Below, in pieces: positions 22,605-34,420 of a DNA stretch of 64,000 bases (position 1 is its first letter; every line of letters starts with the position of its first letter). Origin of the DNA: Ailurus styani (Eukaryota; Chordata; Mammalia; Carnivora; Ailuridae); contig LNAC01000762.1 in the NCBI GenBank assembly GCA_002007465.1, positions 1,069,555 through 1,133,554 on the forward strand, in the 5' to 3' direction. The notes beneath the pieces were generated by a model. That model was not told the DNA's origin and searched no databases. It was given only the letters and a program-made list of their open reading frames with translations. The position numbers and the translations under genes were made by a program.

Positions 22605-23215
22605 TTTGGTTGGTCTAAGAGTTAAATTAACATGAGACAGATTAACAGGAGAAAGTCAATGTAATTACATTCATACAGGGGCTCCATCAGAACAGGAAGG
22701 CCCCAGGCAGAGGCGATTGAGGCTTATATACCATCCAGAACTAAGAAGAAGCAGGTAGGGGCCTGGACTTCAAAGAGAAGAAAATTAATGCACAGAAAGA
22801 CAAAAATGAAAATGAGTAAATGTTGGGGAAACAAATGTTTGCTGGGCCACACAGAAACAATGGGACATAGACAAGAATTTTATCAGACTTTGCTGAATTC
22901 CTCCCTCTCTACCACACTTAGTTCATATTATACTGTAGTTATCTATGGTAATAGCGGGGCATGGGGGGTGAAGCGTGGGTAGAGGGAGAGGGAGACTTTT
23001 GTGGGCACAACATGGGCCTGACCTGGGGCTTGATCTCGGGACCCTGAGATGATGACCTGACCCAAAGTCAGATGCTTAACCAACGGAGCCACCCAAGTGC
23101 CCCTTAAGCCTTCTCTTAAATTAATTAGCCTAAAATAATCCACATGCCAAAGAGACACATTTTGGGTGGTAAATTTTGCTTCCCACAGTTCTACTTTTGA
23201 AACTTTACCCCCAAA
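22605..23215 (-). mobile_element. LTR of ERV copy B (3' LTR), with SINE inside
   Basis: Aligns along its length with 31835-32370 in the same orientation. Shared text includes 'tcaatgtaattacattcata' and 'cataatccacatgcc'-type segments. A CanSINE fragment interrupts it at about 22965-23104. It is the 3' LTR if the provirus is on minus, as the Gag relic indicates. Confidence 0.75.
22965..23104 (-). mobile_element. CanSINE fragment
   Basis: The A-rich tail is lost. It retains AGGGAGAGGGAGACTTTTGT through CCACCCAAGTGCCCC. Confidence 0.8.
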
Positions 23216-23224
23216 TTTCATAGT

Positions 23225-24150
23225 CCATGATGTAGGAAAGATATTAGGGTTTGAAGCTGATGGCCAAGAAAGAATTCTTGAGATGTATTTGGTGCAAAAA
23301 GGTAGTTTTATTAAAGCACAGGGACAGAGCCCATGGGCAGAAAGAGGTGCACCAGGGTCATGAGGAATGGCCTATTATAAACTTCCGTGTTGGGAGGGAG
23401 TTAGGCATAGCGTGAGTCTCTAAGGAATTTTGAAAGCAAAGTTTCCTCCTGGAAACCTTGAGGAGCCTAGCTATTGTTAGGGAAATATCATTTATTACTG
23501 TTTAATAAAACCTTAGTCATGAGATCCTTCAGATGTATATTGGTGGGTCATGTGCTCAGGGGATAATTGCCAATATGTATCTCGGGGGGTTTACAGATAA
23601 AGGAAATTTCCAAAGGAATTTTTATGTTAAAGTAGACTTACAGGATCCTGAAGAGTCAGGCTAAGATTGCCTTCTGTGGTTAACAGAGTATTAACATGGA
23701 GGCGGCTGAGTTCCTAGAGGAATGTCACTCTGCCTGTTTCAAGGACTGGCCAACGGGCTGTAGGTAGTAAGGAAATTTAATAATTTCCCTCTGCCTTTGT
23801 TTCCCCTATCAGTCCAGAAGCTAAGTTGGTAGATTATTTCATCTTACTGAAACAGTCTCTTTGTCCTGACAACAAGGTCATTTCAGCTAAACTCATTTCA
23901 GAAGGCTGCAATGCAGGTATATTCCCAAAGGTAGGCCAATGGTTCAAGGAATCAGGTATTAAACAAGAGGCATTTTTATGGAGATAAAAGAAAAACAATG
24001 GTTAATGACTGGAGCAAATTATCAACTCAGTTTCTGAGTTCTGAAGGCAGCCAGTTGAGACAGTTTTTAGACGTCCATCTTGAAGCATCTCTAGAGGGAG
24101 TGAAGGCAGACAGTAGCAATCTGGCATGAAGATTGTCCACACATGAGCTG
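23225..24150 (-). other. LTR-like or ERV 3' region, unassigned
   Basis: 'aagaaagaattcttgagatg', 'gttttattaaagcacaggg' and later text look like the reverse of an LTR primer/R region. I could not match it to a second copy here. Confidence 0.35.
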
Positions 24151-24479
24151 ATGTGGTGATTTCTCTAAAGTTTATCCCGTGTCATTCCTATTTCATTTGT
24201 AGGGCTTCAGAAAAAAGAGAGCCTTATTTCCCAATGATTTCAAGTCAGACATGTGAGACAAAATTGAAAACATTAGTTTGCAGAGTTGTAGCTAGACATT
24301 CTAGAGGAAACTCGAAGAATCAGATCTAGCCCAGTTTGTGATGGAAGTATTAGAATTGAATAGTCACAGAGGTGTGCTACTGAAACCATTTTTGCTCTCT
24401 CTAATTATCTTATTTTCTAGCAAAGGTAACGAAAGTATGATGAATTTGTTTGCAAAATAAGTCTACTTTCAACAACCTT

Positions 24480-25090
24480 GGCCTGATTATTTGCATAAGG
24501 GCAGCAAGAATGGCACATTCTCATCACACAGGCTCTTTGTATCTGCTTTGCTACAACTTCTCATGAGGAAATCTCCAAATGGAACTGTCAATCTTGAGGT
24601 TAAGAAGCCAAGCCAAATATTTGGACTTCCTGGAATTCCACCTGGAATACCTGTAGATTTAAATTCATTTCTCTTTTCTCGAGGTCCCGGAGAGATTCTG
24701 AGGTTACTGCACCTGCCAGGAAGTGGCATCCTTTACTCACCTGGTAAGCTGCTGGAAACCCTGGAAGCAAGCTATCAGGCCAATATTTCCTGTACTGTCT
24801 CATCAAGTTAATCTTCATTCCTTGAAGCTGTCTGACCATCTCTGAGTCTATGCACATTGCTCTCAGAGATGACATTCCAATCAAAGCCTTGGCGATATAA
24901 GAATGTTTCCAGTTGTGTCGAACTGCAAGGAGAATAGATTCTTCTATGCAAATAAGCGTATTGCCATAAAAATAAGAATACTGACGAAGTTTTCAAATTT
25001 TGGAGGGGTCCGGCAGGGGGGAAAAGATCAATGTTTCCATTCTGTTTATAAAGGTACAACTTGTCAAGTTGCTATAAGTCATAGTCAGTT
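24480..25090. other. ERV copy B interior, unassigned
   Basis: Open frames of 94-106 codons on both strands cover about 24490-24880. I recognise no protein domain. It is probably degenerate retroviral or other repeat sequence. Confidence 0.35.
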
Positions 25091-25106
25091 TAAGAGGGAA
25101 AGTCTC

Positions 25107-25284
25107 GGGCGCCTGGGTGGCTCAGTGGGTTAAAGCCTCTGCTTTCAGCTCAGGTCATGATCTCAGCATCTTGGGATCGAGTCTGCTCAGCAGGGAGCCT
25201 GCTTCCTCCTCTCCCTGCCTCTCTGCCTACTTGTAATCTCTCTCTCTGTGTCAAATAAATAAATAAAATCTTAAAAAAAAAAAA
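25107..25284 (+). mobile_element. CanSINE, young subfamily
   Basis: Perfect target duplications AAGAGGGAAAGTCTC at 25092-25106 and 25285-25299. Confidence 0.96.
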
Positions 25285-26032
25285 AAGAGGGAAAGTCTCC
25301 TTACATCTGAAAAACAAAAGATTAAAGAAGCGGCAATATTTCATGAAAAGTCGTATAAGTTGTAATCATCCTCCTCAGTTTATTCAGTTCCATGCAATTA
25401 ATTCTTGTTCTGCTTGAATCCAGTTTTTTCCATTAGTTTTGGAAATGTTTACCCAGTTAATTTTATGATCTTAAAGCTATCAGAAAGCTGTTTTTTAGAG
25501 TCTTTTTCATGAGTCTCCTTTAAGATGAACCATTTTTGCAGGAATTCTTTTGTAAAAGCATCTGAGTAAAAAAATAAATGTCTATAAATGATAAAAGACT
25601 TAAAAATGGCATGGTTAAAGGTCTAGTTAGAGTTCATTACAATGCAGTTGTTAAAGAAATGTAGTTATTTCTGTGACATACAATATTTTAAGATAATAAT
25701 TGGAATTATGATTGATATTATACTTATCACATCACATATCATGATTTTAGGGATTTTATACAATTTCTAGAACATTTATATTAATAATATTTACCAATAC
25801 AGCATAATCTAAGAAGGTTCACATCACTTATTTGACAATGTTCCCCATGTAATGTAACACATCAAATAAGCCTAATTACTTCAATATCTCTCTTTTATAA
25901 GGAGAGAAAACAAATCTTTTGAATTTTTTTTCAAGGACCCTCTGGAAAATCCCAGTTACTTTGAGGTTAAAGAAAAAAACACAACCTCATTTAGGATTTG
26001 TTTTTCTGAAAGTTTATCAAAAATATCCAAAA

Positions 26033-26150
26033 GGTGAGGCACGTGCCTGGCTTAACCGGAAGAACATGTGATGGCTGATCTTGGGGTCATGAGTTTGAAC
26101 CCCATGTTGGATGCAGAGATGACTTAAAATAAATTAAAAATATTTGGGAG
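26033..26150 (+). mobile_element. Short CanSINE variant (tRNA-like part only)
   Basis: The head GTGCCTGGCTTAACC and 'catgagtttgaaccccatg' run straight into GATGACTTAAAATAAATTAAA. There is no CT-rich middle. Confidence 0.75.
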
Positions 26151-26268
26151 AAAATATATCAAAAATGTTTAAAAACACTTAGTCGAATATGATCATAGGT
26201 CACTACGTAATAATTAATGATACTTAGTTATCCATTTAAACATGGTGACAGTTAAAGATTTTGCAGAC

Positions 26269-26458
26269 GGGGCACCTGGGTGGCTCAGTTGTTGGACATC
26301 TGCCTTCGGCTCAGGTCATTGTCCCAGAGTCCTGGGATCGAGCCCTGCATCTGGATCCCTGCTCAGTGGGAAGCCTGCTTCTCCCTCTTCCACTCCCCCT
26401 CCTTGTGTTCCCTCTCTTGCTGTGTCTCTGTCAAATAAATTAATTAAATTAAATAAAA
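26269..26458 (+). mobile_element. CanSINE
   Basis: GGGGCACCTGGGTGGCTCAG. Target duplications AAAGATTTTGCAGAC at about 26254-26268 and 26459-26473. Confidence 0.95.
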
Positions 26459-26722
26459 AAAGATTTTGCAGACAAACACAGAATGTTAAATGTTTATAAA
26501 AAGAGAAAACTTAGCTCTTATAATATTGAGAAGATTCAGTTTTCTTAAGCAATCAAAGACCTGATTAAGACAATGTGAAGCACCAAACATTATTTTGATA
26601 AACACAGCATTTTTGTTTTCTAGGCATGTTACTTTAAATGCAAAGAAAAACCTTCCATAAGCTCTTAAGACCAGAACAATAGTCAAAGAAAATTTTGTCC
26701 TCTTAACAGATAGACCAATTTT

Positions 26723-27078
26723 TGGGGTGCCTGGCTGTCTCATTCAATTGAGTATGGGACTCTTGATCTCAGGGTTGTGGGTTGTTAAGTTTGAGCCCCA
26801 CACTGGGTACAGAGATGACGTAACAAATAAAATCTTAGGGGTGCCTGGGTGGCTCTGTCAGTTGAGCATCCGACTCTTGATTTCGGCTCAGGTCATGATC
26901 TCAGGGTAATGAGATCAAACTGCAGGTCAGACTCATGCTCAGCGTGGAATCTACTTGAGATTCTCACTCTCCCTCTGCCCCTCTCCCCTGCTCATGTGCA
27001 CGCCACATGTTCACTCTCTCTCTCAAATAAATACATAAATCTCTAAAAATATTAAAAACAATAAAATCTTTAAAAAAC
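26723..27078 (+). mobile_element. Short CanSINE carrying a second CanSINE in its tail
   Basis: The short variant spans 26723-26837 (GGGGTGCCTGGCTGTCTC to AATAAAATCTTA). The tail text ACAATAAAATCTTTAAA recurs at 27059-27078 after the inner element. Confidence 0.8.
26838..27058 (+). mobile_element. CanSINE nested in short CanSINE tail
   Basis: GGGGTGCCTGGGTGGCTCTGTC head, ACTCTTGATTTCGGCTC variant and an AAATAAATACATAAATC tail. Confidence 0.88.
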
Positions 27079-27127
27079 AAATTTTAATTTTGCACCAGCT
27101 TACTTTTGATATTAAAACCCATTTTCT

Positions 27128-27323
27128 TGGGGCGCCTAGGTGGCTCAGTCCTTAAGCGTCTGCCTTCAGCTCAGGGCATGATCCCAGGGTCCTGGGATCG
27201 AGCCCCACATCGGGCTCCCTGCTCAGCAGGAAGCCTACTTCTCCCTCTCTCACTCCCCCTGCTTTTGTCCCCTCTCTTGCTGTGTCTCTCTCTGTCAAAT
27301 AAATAAATAAAATCTTAAAAAAA
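27128..27323 (+). mobile_element. CanSINE
   Basis: GGGGCGCCTAGGTGGCTCAG. Target duplications ACCCATTTTCTT at 27117-27128 and about 27325-27336. Confidence 0.95.
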
Positions 27324-28189
27324 ACCCATTTTCTTAATTAAAGTCATTCCAATCTTAGCCAGTCTTGAGCATACATAAAATTCACTTTCGAAGGTTTCTT
27401 TTCCATAAACTTTCTATGACTTCCATTTTTTACATTCAGATTTTGTCCTTTCCTTTTTCCCATGACCAGTTTTACTTTAGTACAAATTTTCTTTCCTTTC
27501 CCTTAATGAAAACATCTCCATATCTCATACCTTCTCTTATTCAAAACATGTCCTACTTTACTTGTATACAGAGTTGTTTCCTTATTAGTTCTAGCAGATT
27601 TAACCACATATATTATTTAAAATTAACCCTTAGAAACTTTAATTTCTAGTGAAAACGAAGTAGCCAGCAATTGTGCACTGTTATGCCAATATTCTTAGAT
27701 TGGCAAATAAACAAATACATGTCATAATTTCTAGAAACATGGAATCCTCTATAGTACAATCTTCCAATAAATCATGTTTATTCAATAAAATCATGCTTAT
27801 TAACAGACCCAAATTTATCTTTACTTCCTCTGTAATAAGGAGCCCAAAGCAGATAAACCTATGCTCAGTAATTAAAATTTCATTTTTTATCTTATGTAGA
27901 AATGATCTAGATATTTGATAAATTTCCATTATTTGACTTAACTTAGAAAAACTTTAAGGTTTTAAGTACCAAAGAGATTTGGGAAACTATTTTTAAGTTA
28001 CCGTAACACATAATTATGGCTAAAAATGTTCACCTAAAACCTTGTTATTCTACTTACATCTATTTAATTTCCTGGTTATTAATAATTATGTTTAAACTAC
28101 CCATGAAAACTTCATGAAGCACTAGACAAAATCAGCCATTATTTTTTGCTCTATTTTTTGCTGACAAATTTTGTATCAGAGATGATGTA

Positions 28190-28860
28190 AACTTAAAAGC
28201 AAACCAACCTGAGTTCCCTCCTTGGTGAGTCAGAAACTAGACCAGGTTGATTTGTCCCACAAAGAAAACTTTTGTGTGCAGCAAATAAGGAGATCAGGGG
28301 GTTTGGCTTCCAAAGCCTTGACTCCCCAAGGGATGGTGGATGGGTTCCTTTCATTTGGAGTTGGGATGAATACTTAGATAGGGAAGCCTTGTCATCATAT
28401 AGAGAGGTGGGTGTAAGGTCATGCATGGGCCTTAAGGAGCCATGCCTGTTTGTACCTTGTGTGTTATGTAAATGAGACTTGTGCTCCTCCTTGGGTGGAG
28501 ATTTTAATATGATAATGAGGTAAAGGTAACAGTAGGTCATTCCAGAGGTTACTGCAGGGTCCATCTCAACAGGCATAAGTCTAGGGTGGGGGGTGAGTTG
28601 TGAGGGAGGGGTGTTTAGCTCCAAACTTCCGGTGCAGATTTTATCAGGGCACTCACCATCACCTGGAGGGGTCTGGGTGTTGCTATTCTGGGTTTCATTT
28701 GCCTGAGTTAAGAAGAAGGCAAGAAAGAAGGACTTAAGGAAAAACATAAGACAAAGGTTAGTGAGTAGTAGCAAGTGCACAGGAAATGGCAAGTCTTGGG
28801 GTTTAGCTAATGACAAATTTATTTGGCTAATAAACCTAGATAGAATAAAAGGTTGGATAT
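28190..28860 (-). other. Insertion in ERV copy B, LTR-like, unassigned
   Basis: It breaks the A/B collinearity. The minus strand is open for 207 codons (28816-28193), the longest open frame in the window, but starts inside repeat sequence. It has no domain I can recognise and a composition (Pro/Ser/Leu-rich) typical of chance frames in LTRs. Confidence 0.35.
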
Positions 28861-28862
28861 CT

Positions 28863-29039
28863 GGGCGCCTGGGTGGCTCAGTTGGTTAAGCGTTTGCCTT
28901 CGGCTCAGGTCATGAACCCAGGGTTCTGGGATTGAGCCCTGCATTAGGGACTCCCTGCTCAGTGGGAAGTCAGCTTCTCCCTCTCCCTCTGCCCCTCCCC
29001 CCTAACTCTCTCTCTCAAATAAATAAAATCCTTAAAAGA
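28863..29039 (+). mobile_element. CanSINE
   Basis: GGGCGCCTGGGTGGCTCAG. Diverged target duplications AAAGGTTGGATATCT and AAAGTTAGATATCT flank it. Confidence 0.94.
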
Positions 29040-29112
29040 AAAGTTAGATATCTACATTATATTCAATGTTAGTAACTCTACTACCTGTCTGTATCATTTA
29101 AACCAACAAATT

Positions 29113-29210
29113 TAGGGGTACCTGGCTGGCTCAGTCTGTAGAGCATGCATCTCTTGGTCTTAGAGTTTGAGCCCCATGTTGGGCAGAGAGATTGCTTAAA
29201 AAAAAAAAAA
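29113..29210 (+). mobile_element. Short CanSINE variant
   Basis: GGGGTACCTGGCTGGCTCAG, 'agtttgagccccatgttggg' and GAGATTGCTTAAAAA. There is no CT-rich middle. Confidence 0.85.
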
Positions 29211-29235
29211 AGCTAATAAACTTCGACTAACTTTT

Positions 29236-29431
29236 TTTTTTTTAAAGATTTCATTTATTTATTTCACAGAGGGAGAGAGATCACAGGTAGGCTGAGAGGC
29301 AGGAAGATAGAGAGGAGGAAGCAGGCTCCCCACTGAGCAGGGAACCCGATTCAGGCCTTGATCCCAGGACCCTGAGATCATGACCTGAGCCAAAGGCAGA
29401 GGCTTTAACCCACGGAGCCACCCAGGCACCC
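29236..29431 (-). mobile_element. CanSINE, young subfamily
   Basis: Target duplications CTTCGACTAACTTTT (29221-29235) and CTTCAACTAACTTTT (from 29433) differ by one base. Confidence 0.95.
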
Positions 29432-29929
29432 ACTTCAACTAACTTTTACTTTCTGAAAATTATCCTAGAACTTGAAAGAAACTGGGTTAGTTTCTATTGT
29501 ATTTCTAAGATTTAGAAATGGTTTATTTGTAAGTGCTTAATTTTAAGCTAATTCAATAGAACTCTTTTACAAATTAAATTGAGCAACACCATCCAGAGGT
29601 TAAAAAAAACCCACCTTAACTATAATGTACATACATATAGACAAACACAGAGATCTCATAGCTTCTGTTTCGAAACAATATAAAACACACTAGCTTATAA
29701 ATAATAGTTGGAATAAATTTAATTTTACTCACCCCGATGGCTGGCCAGTTACTATCTGTAGAGAATACTTTTAAGATGTGTATTTGCCCATGGAAGTAAT
29801 CTTAAGGAGGCTATGGTATGAGGTTGGGGCACAAGAGTCCTTTATACAGTCGGTATTTTTTTTTAAAAGAAGACTGTTTTTTCATTCTTTTTATTTTTTT
29901 CTTTAGTATTTGGTGAGTATGGGCATTGT

Positions 29930-30350
29930 TTCAGATACTTCTGTTGTCGAAAACTGACCTCCTTGCTTCGGAGCCAAAACATAATGCAAAGACAGGGACT
30001 GGGCATAAAGAAGAAAGATAGTTGATTGCTTTGCTGGGCACAGGATGCTGCAGAAGGCTAAGGCCTTCAAAAACTGCAAGACTCTGGAAGAAGGGGCGGA
30101 TGGGGGTGGGGTGGGTTAATAGGAAAATACAGAATCTACAGGCTCTAGCTGGTTTCCACAGGAACTCTGTCTGTAAGGCCAGCCTCCTTGGTCGTTTCCA
30201 GGGTGGTTCCAGGTTTCTGAAACAAAAGGCCAAGAAGGGACGAGGGGAAGTTTGGGGCAGAGAGAGAAAAGGTTGCTTTAAAATCAAGCTCCCCTGAAAC
30301 ATGAGTGTAGCCATTTTGATTTTTGTTCAACTTTATGCTTTTAAGTGGTT
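29930..30350. other. Insertion in ERV copy B, unassigned
   Basis: Moderately GC-rich block with overlapping open frames on both strands (127 codons on minus, 91 on plus). No domain or motif recognised. Confidence 0.35.
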
Positions 30351-30529
30351 TCAATTTCTGGGATGTTTACATTTTAAAGACATGGTAACATTTGTATCTT
30401 CAAAGGACAGAAAACGTATTTCAGTTTCTCCAAGAAGGACTTTGGTTTCCTAAGGTCAAATGATTTACAAAATCCTGTAAGAGAATAGAGAGAGTTGTAG
30501 GTTTGGTAAAAAGGAATAAATAGACTTGT

Positions 30530-30722
30530 TTGTTTGTTTAAAGATTTTATTTATTTGACAGAGAGAGATAGTGAGAGAGGGAACACAAGCAAGGGGAGCA
30601 GGAGAGGGAGAAGCAGGCTTCCTGCTGATCAGGGAACTCACTGCAGGGATTGATCCCAGGACCCCAGGATCATGACCTGAGCCAGAGGTAGACGCTTAAT
30701 GACTGAGCCACCCAGCCACCCC
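30530..30722 (-). mobile_element. CanSINE
   Basis: Reverse element ending CCACCCAGCCACCCC. Target duplications ATAAATAGACTT flank it. Confidence 0.93.
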
Positions 30723-30836
30723 ATAAATAGACTTTGGATTGCCTTTAGTCCTGCATTTTTTTTTTTTAGTTTTGTAAAGATTTGTAAGATAAAGGCAATT
30801 GCTTTCAATTTTTTTTCTTTTCTTATTAAGTGGAGG

Positions 30837-30878
30837 ACATTTGTATGTCCAATGCACTGATTTTTTACAATATCTGCA
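30837..30878 (-). pseudogene. Relic retroviral Gag nucleocapsid zinc knuckle
   Basis: The minus frame gives a 14-residue Cys-X2-Cys-X4-His-X4-Cys knuckle, preceded about 12 residues earlier by a Trp-rich segment and followed by Lys/Arg-rich residues. This is the usual setting of a retroviral nucleocapsid. The surrounding frame closes within about 85 codons and part of it is SINE, so it is a relic. Confidence 0.7.
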
Positions 30879-31834
30879 AATGTCTGAAGTCCAATAGGAA
30901 GGGGTCCAAGTGGATTTTGATTTTTGTTCTATGCCTAACTTCTGTTCTTCCATCTTAGTAAGGGAGTCCCTATGGCTAGCTGTTACAGCAAGAAGACCAC
31001 TGTTTAGAATGAGAGCTCTCCAAATTTTTTTTTTCTTTCAAATATAGCCAATTTAAAGGATCCATCATCTGGCCATTGGTGAGTAGGATTTCATATTAAT
31101 CTCAGAAGAGACTTAAACCAATAAGACTTTTTATGGCTTAACCAAAGATGCAAGAGGTATACCACAAGAGAGTACAAAAAAATGCAGCCTCCACAAGATC
31201 CAGAAAGTTCCCTCCCAAAGATAGTCTAAGAAAGCACGGGCAGTACTATGAAGGGCCCTATTTTAAACAGCTGTTTCAAAACACAGGAAATCATGTGTTT
31301 TCCCTCCTTTTGAACAGAGTAGGGTGATTTACCAAGCCAAAAGTTCACCACCTCCCTGCCCCCTTTTTAATCCCTTAAATTTGGGTCCATGCCCTATTCA
31401 GCTGCCTGCCAGATGCATATGAACTCTCCAGCTAATGGAGACCAGAGAATAGTCTCACTGATCATAAAGCAGACAAAAGAAAATAATGACCATCCCTGGG
31501 AGAAAAAAGGATCAATAGAAAACAAAAGTACCTACAACAAATTTTTACCAAATTTGCTACCCCCAAGGAATTAGTTTCACATATATTTTCTTCTGCTTAT
31601 CTAAATTTAGATTTAAAAAATGTACTCTTACCACTCTCACTTCCATTAGACCCTGAGGCAGATTTCCAGAACACTGACTTGGTAAGAAGTCTCACCTGCT
31701 CAGGTTTTATCAGAAGTCCCAGGACCTCTCAGCTGTGGCAGTCCTGGGTGAACAGTATCCAGTCAAAGTTCATCCTGCCAACAACACCAACTGCTGGGGA
31801 AGGAAAAACAGTCCTCTACCCTCTAATATTCTTT

Positions 31835-32370
31835 TGATGGGGCTAAGAGTTAAATTGACGTGAGGCAGAATAACAGGGGAAAATCAATGTAATTACATTC
31901 ATACAGGGGCTCCATCAGAATAGGAAGCCTCCAGGCAGTCAGGCAGTTGAGGCTTGTACACCATCCAGATCTAAGGAAAAGAGGCCACAGGCCTGGGACT
32001 TCAAAGGGAAGGAACCCAATTCACAGAAAGATGAAAAAGAGTAAATGCTGGGTAAACAAATGTCTGTTGGACCATACAGAAACAATGGGACATGGAGAGG
32101 AATTTTAACAAACAGACTTTGCTAAGTTCCTCCCTGTCTACCACATCTAGCTCATATTATACTGTAAATAACTATGGTCATAACTCCCTTCCTGGGAAGT
32201 TCCTCTGTTGAAATTCCTTTAGGCAGTTAGTGTAAGGTCAAAGGTTCTTCTTGAACCTTCTGTTTCTTAAAAATAAGTTGCTTAAAATAATCCACATGCC
32301 AAACGGGCACATTTTAGGATGCATATTTTGCTCCCCTAACCTTAGTTCCAATTTTACCCAGTATAGGCTC
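31835..32370 (-). mobile_element. LTR of ERV copy B (5' LTR)
   Basis: Homologous to 22605-23215 and retaining the part that the SINE split there. 'ctccatcagaataggaagcc' here pairs with 'ctccatcagaacaggaaggc'. It lies 5' of the zinc-knuckle relic on minus. Confidence 0.75.
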
Positions 32371-33858
32371 CAGACTCAGCTTTCTCTAATGCTGATTTCC
32401 AGCCTGAGGGGGACCATTTTTTCATAACCTCTTGGGAACAAGAGGGAGTTGGGATCCTAGATCACACCCAGGCAGGCTGTCTTCTGAGGCAACAAACAGA
32501 AGGGTGGGAACTAAGGTATAGCTTGCTATAAGAGCTAAACAGGCACTGAACCAGGAGGGAAGAGGTATGCCATCACCTGGACAAAAAGCAGAAAAGTCTG
32601 GAGCCAGAGAAGCCAGTTAATGAGGTCTCTAGAGCAGAAGTACTGGAGGAAGAAGAGTCAGAAACAGATGGAAGTGTGGTGGGTCTAGACTCAGTTTGGA
32701 ATAAATCTTATCAACACAAAGGTCCCACAACTCATTCTTTTTATGCATCGATTGGAGGATTGCTAGGAAAGGACAAACACTAAAAGGATAGGAATGTAAG
32801 TGAAGATCTCTTCTGACCTTAGCAGTTGAATGAAGTTGCAAATATAAAGGGTATGTTGTTGTTCATTGAGGAGACTTAAGGAAAACTACTTCTAGTGGGC
32901 TTCAGTTTATTAGTCTAGAAACTGGGAAAAGTCATTTTAATAAGATAGTGGTAATCACCTGTTCATCATCTGTTCTTTCCTGTGGCCCCTAGTCTCAGTA
33001 AAAGTCCCAGAAAAAGAGTTTACTCTGGCAAAGGTGCAGAGCAGGTGGGCAGGCTAGAGTGAACTTGAGCCCTGGCAGAATTGCAGAAGTGAAGCTAGTC
33101 TTCTGGAACCACTGGAGGGAAATGATACTGAGGCTAGCAATAACACCAAATGCTGAGCAAGGGATAACTTGCCCAAGGGTGTTTACTAGAAACTGAGTGA
33201 CTCAGTCAATACCCAGTACTCTAACCCTGTGTTGGCATTATACTCTTAATAAAAGAGGTGGAGTGGAGGTGGGAGGAGAAGATGAAGAAATAAGAGATAA
33301 GAATCTCTGCCCTGAGAAATTCTTAGTATAATGGAGAAGAGATGATGCTTGCAGGAGACAGATATAAAAATAGCACAAATACATCCTATGCTTCACCTGT
33401 ATTAGCAGAAAACAAAGGAACTTTGAATTTATGACTGAATCAAAAATTGAGGGGAAGTATCAATGTTAGTAAAAATGATTATTGATTGTAGTGTCAAAGT
33501 ATTTCATCAAAAGGGTTTTGATTTTGGACACATCTACAGGTTAGCTGCAAGGTAGGCCTGAGTATCAAGCAGTAATAACAAATGTGAGAAAACACTGAAA
33601 ATCACAGTAGCTATGAGAGGCTTAGACCATTTATGTACAGGGTGGACATAAAATTGACATTATGTTTATACTACAAACAACATAGCCTTGGAGAAAACAA
33701 ATACCAACATCATGCAGTGGTGAGATCTTAGCATAGGAGAGACTGTAAACTGAACATATAGTGATGAGAAGAACATATAGAAAAGCCTACCACCATAGCA
33801 TGGCTCCTGCTTGCATAACTTCCTGGTCATAATTGGGGGATAACTCTTAGCCACTTTG
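32371..33858. other. Spacer, nothing recognised
   Basis: About 1.5 kb of moderately AT-rich sequence. I see no exon, tRNA or young mobile element. Weak MIR-like words occur around 33150-33230. Confidence 0.5.
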
Positions 33859-33871
33859 GATGAGGACTTTT

Positions 33872-34108
33872 ATTTCTTATTCATTTATTTGTTTGTCTGT
33901 TTTTATTTATTTTAGAGAGAAATAGAGCGAGCATGAGTGGCAGAGGAGGGGCAGAGGGAGAGGGAAAAGAGAGAACCTCCAGCAGACTCTGTGGATCGTG
34001 GAGCCCAACCAATACGAGGTTCGATCTTCAATCTCATGACCCTGAGATGATGACCTAAGCCAAAATCAAGAGTCAGATGCCCAACTGATTGGGCCACCCA
34101 GCATCCCC
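33872..34108 (-). mobile_element. CanSINE
   Basis: Target duplications ATGAGGACTTTTA at 33859-33871 and 34111-34123. It ends CCACCCAGCATCCCC. Confidence 0.93.
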
Positions 34109-34307
34109 AAATGAGGACTTTTAAAGCACACCATTTCTATACAGAAACAGGAAGAATGGAACAAATGGGGATACAAAACAACAAGAAGGCAAACAATAGA
34201 TGGCAGTAGTGTCTTTACATGTCAATAATTACTCTAAATACAAATAGACTGAATTCACCAACCAAAAGGTACAGAGTGGCTACATAGATTTTAAAAAAAC
34301 AAGACCT

Positions 34308-34420
34308 GGGGTGCTTGGCTGGCTCAGTCAGCAAAGCATGTTACTTTTTGTCTCATGAGCTTGAGCCGCATGCTGGCTGTAGAGATTACTTATCAAAAAA
34401 AATTTTTTTTTTAAAAAAAG
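34308..34420 (+). mobile_element. Short CanSINE variant in L1
   Basis: GGGGTGCTTGGCTGGCTCAG and 'gagcttgagccgcatgctgg', then GAGATTACTTATCAAAAA. Confidence 0.85.

Larger units (their letters stand above)
22605..32370 (-). mobile_element. Endogenous retrovirus copy B, degenerate provirus
   Basis: Two homologous LTRs (31835-32370 and 22605-23215) in the same orientation bracket about 8.6 kb. A Cys-X2-Cys-X4-His-X4-Cys knuckle on minus at 30878-30837 lies near the right LTR, so right is 5'. The segment 25300-29780 is collinear, reversed, with copy A. Many stops, SINEs and possibly further LTR-type insertions (23225-24150, 28190-28850, 29930-30350) break it, and no retroviral frame is intact. 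Family not named. Confidence 0.65.
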
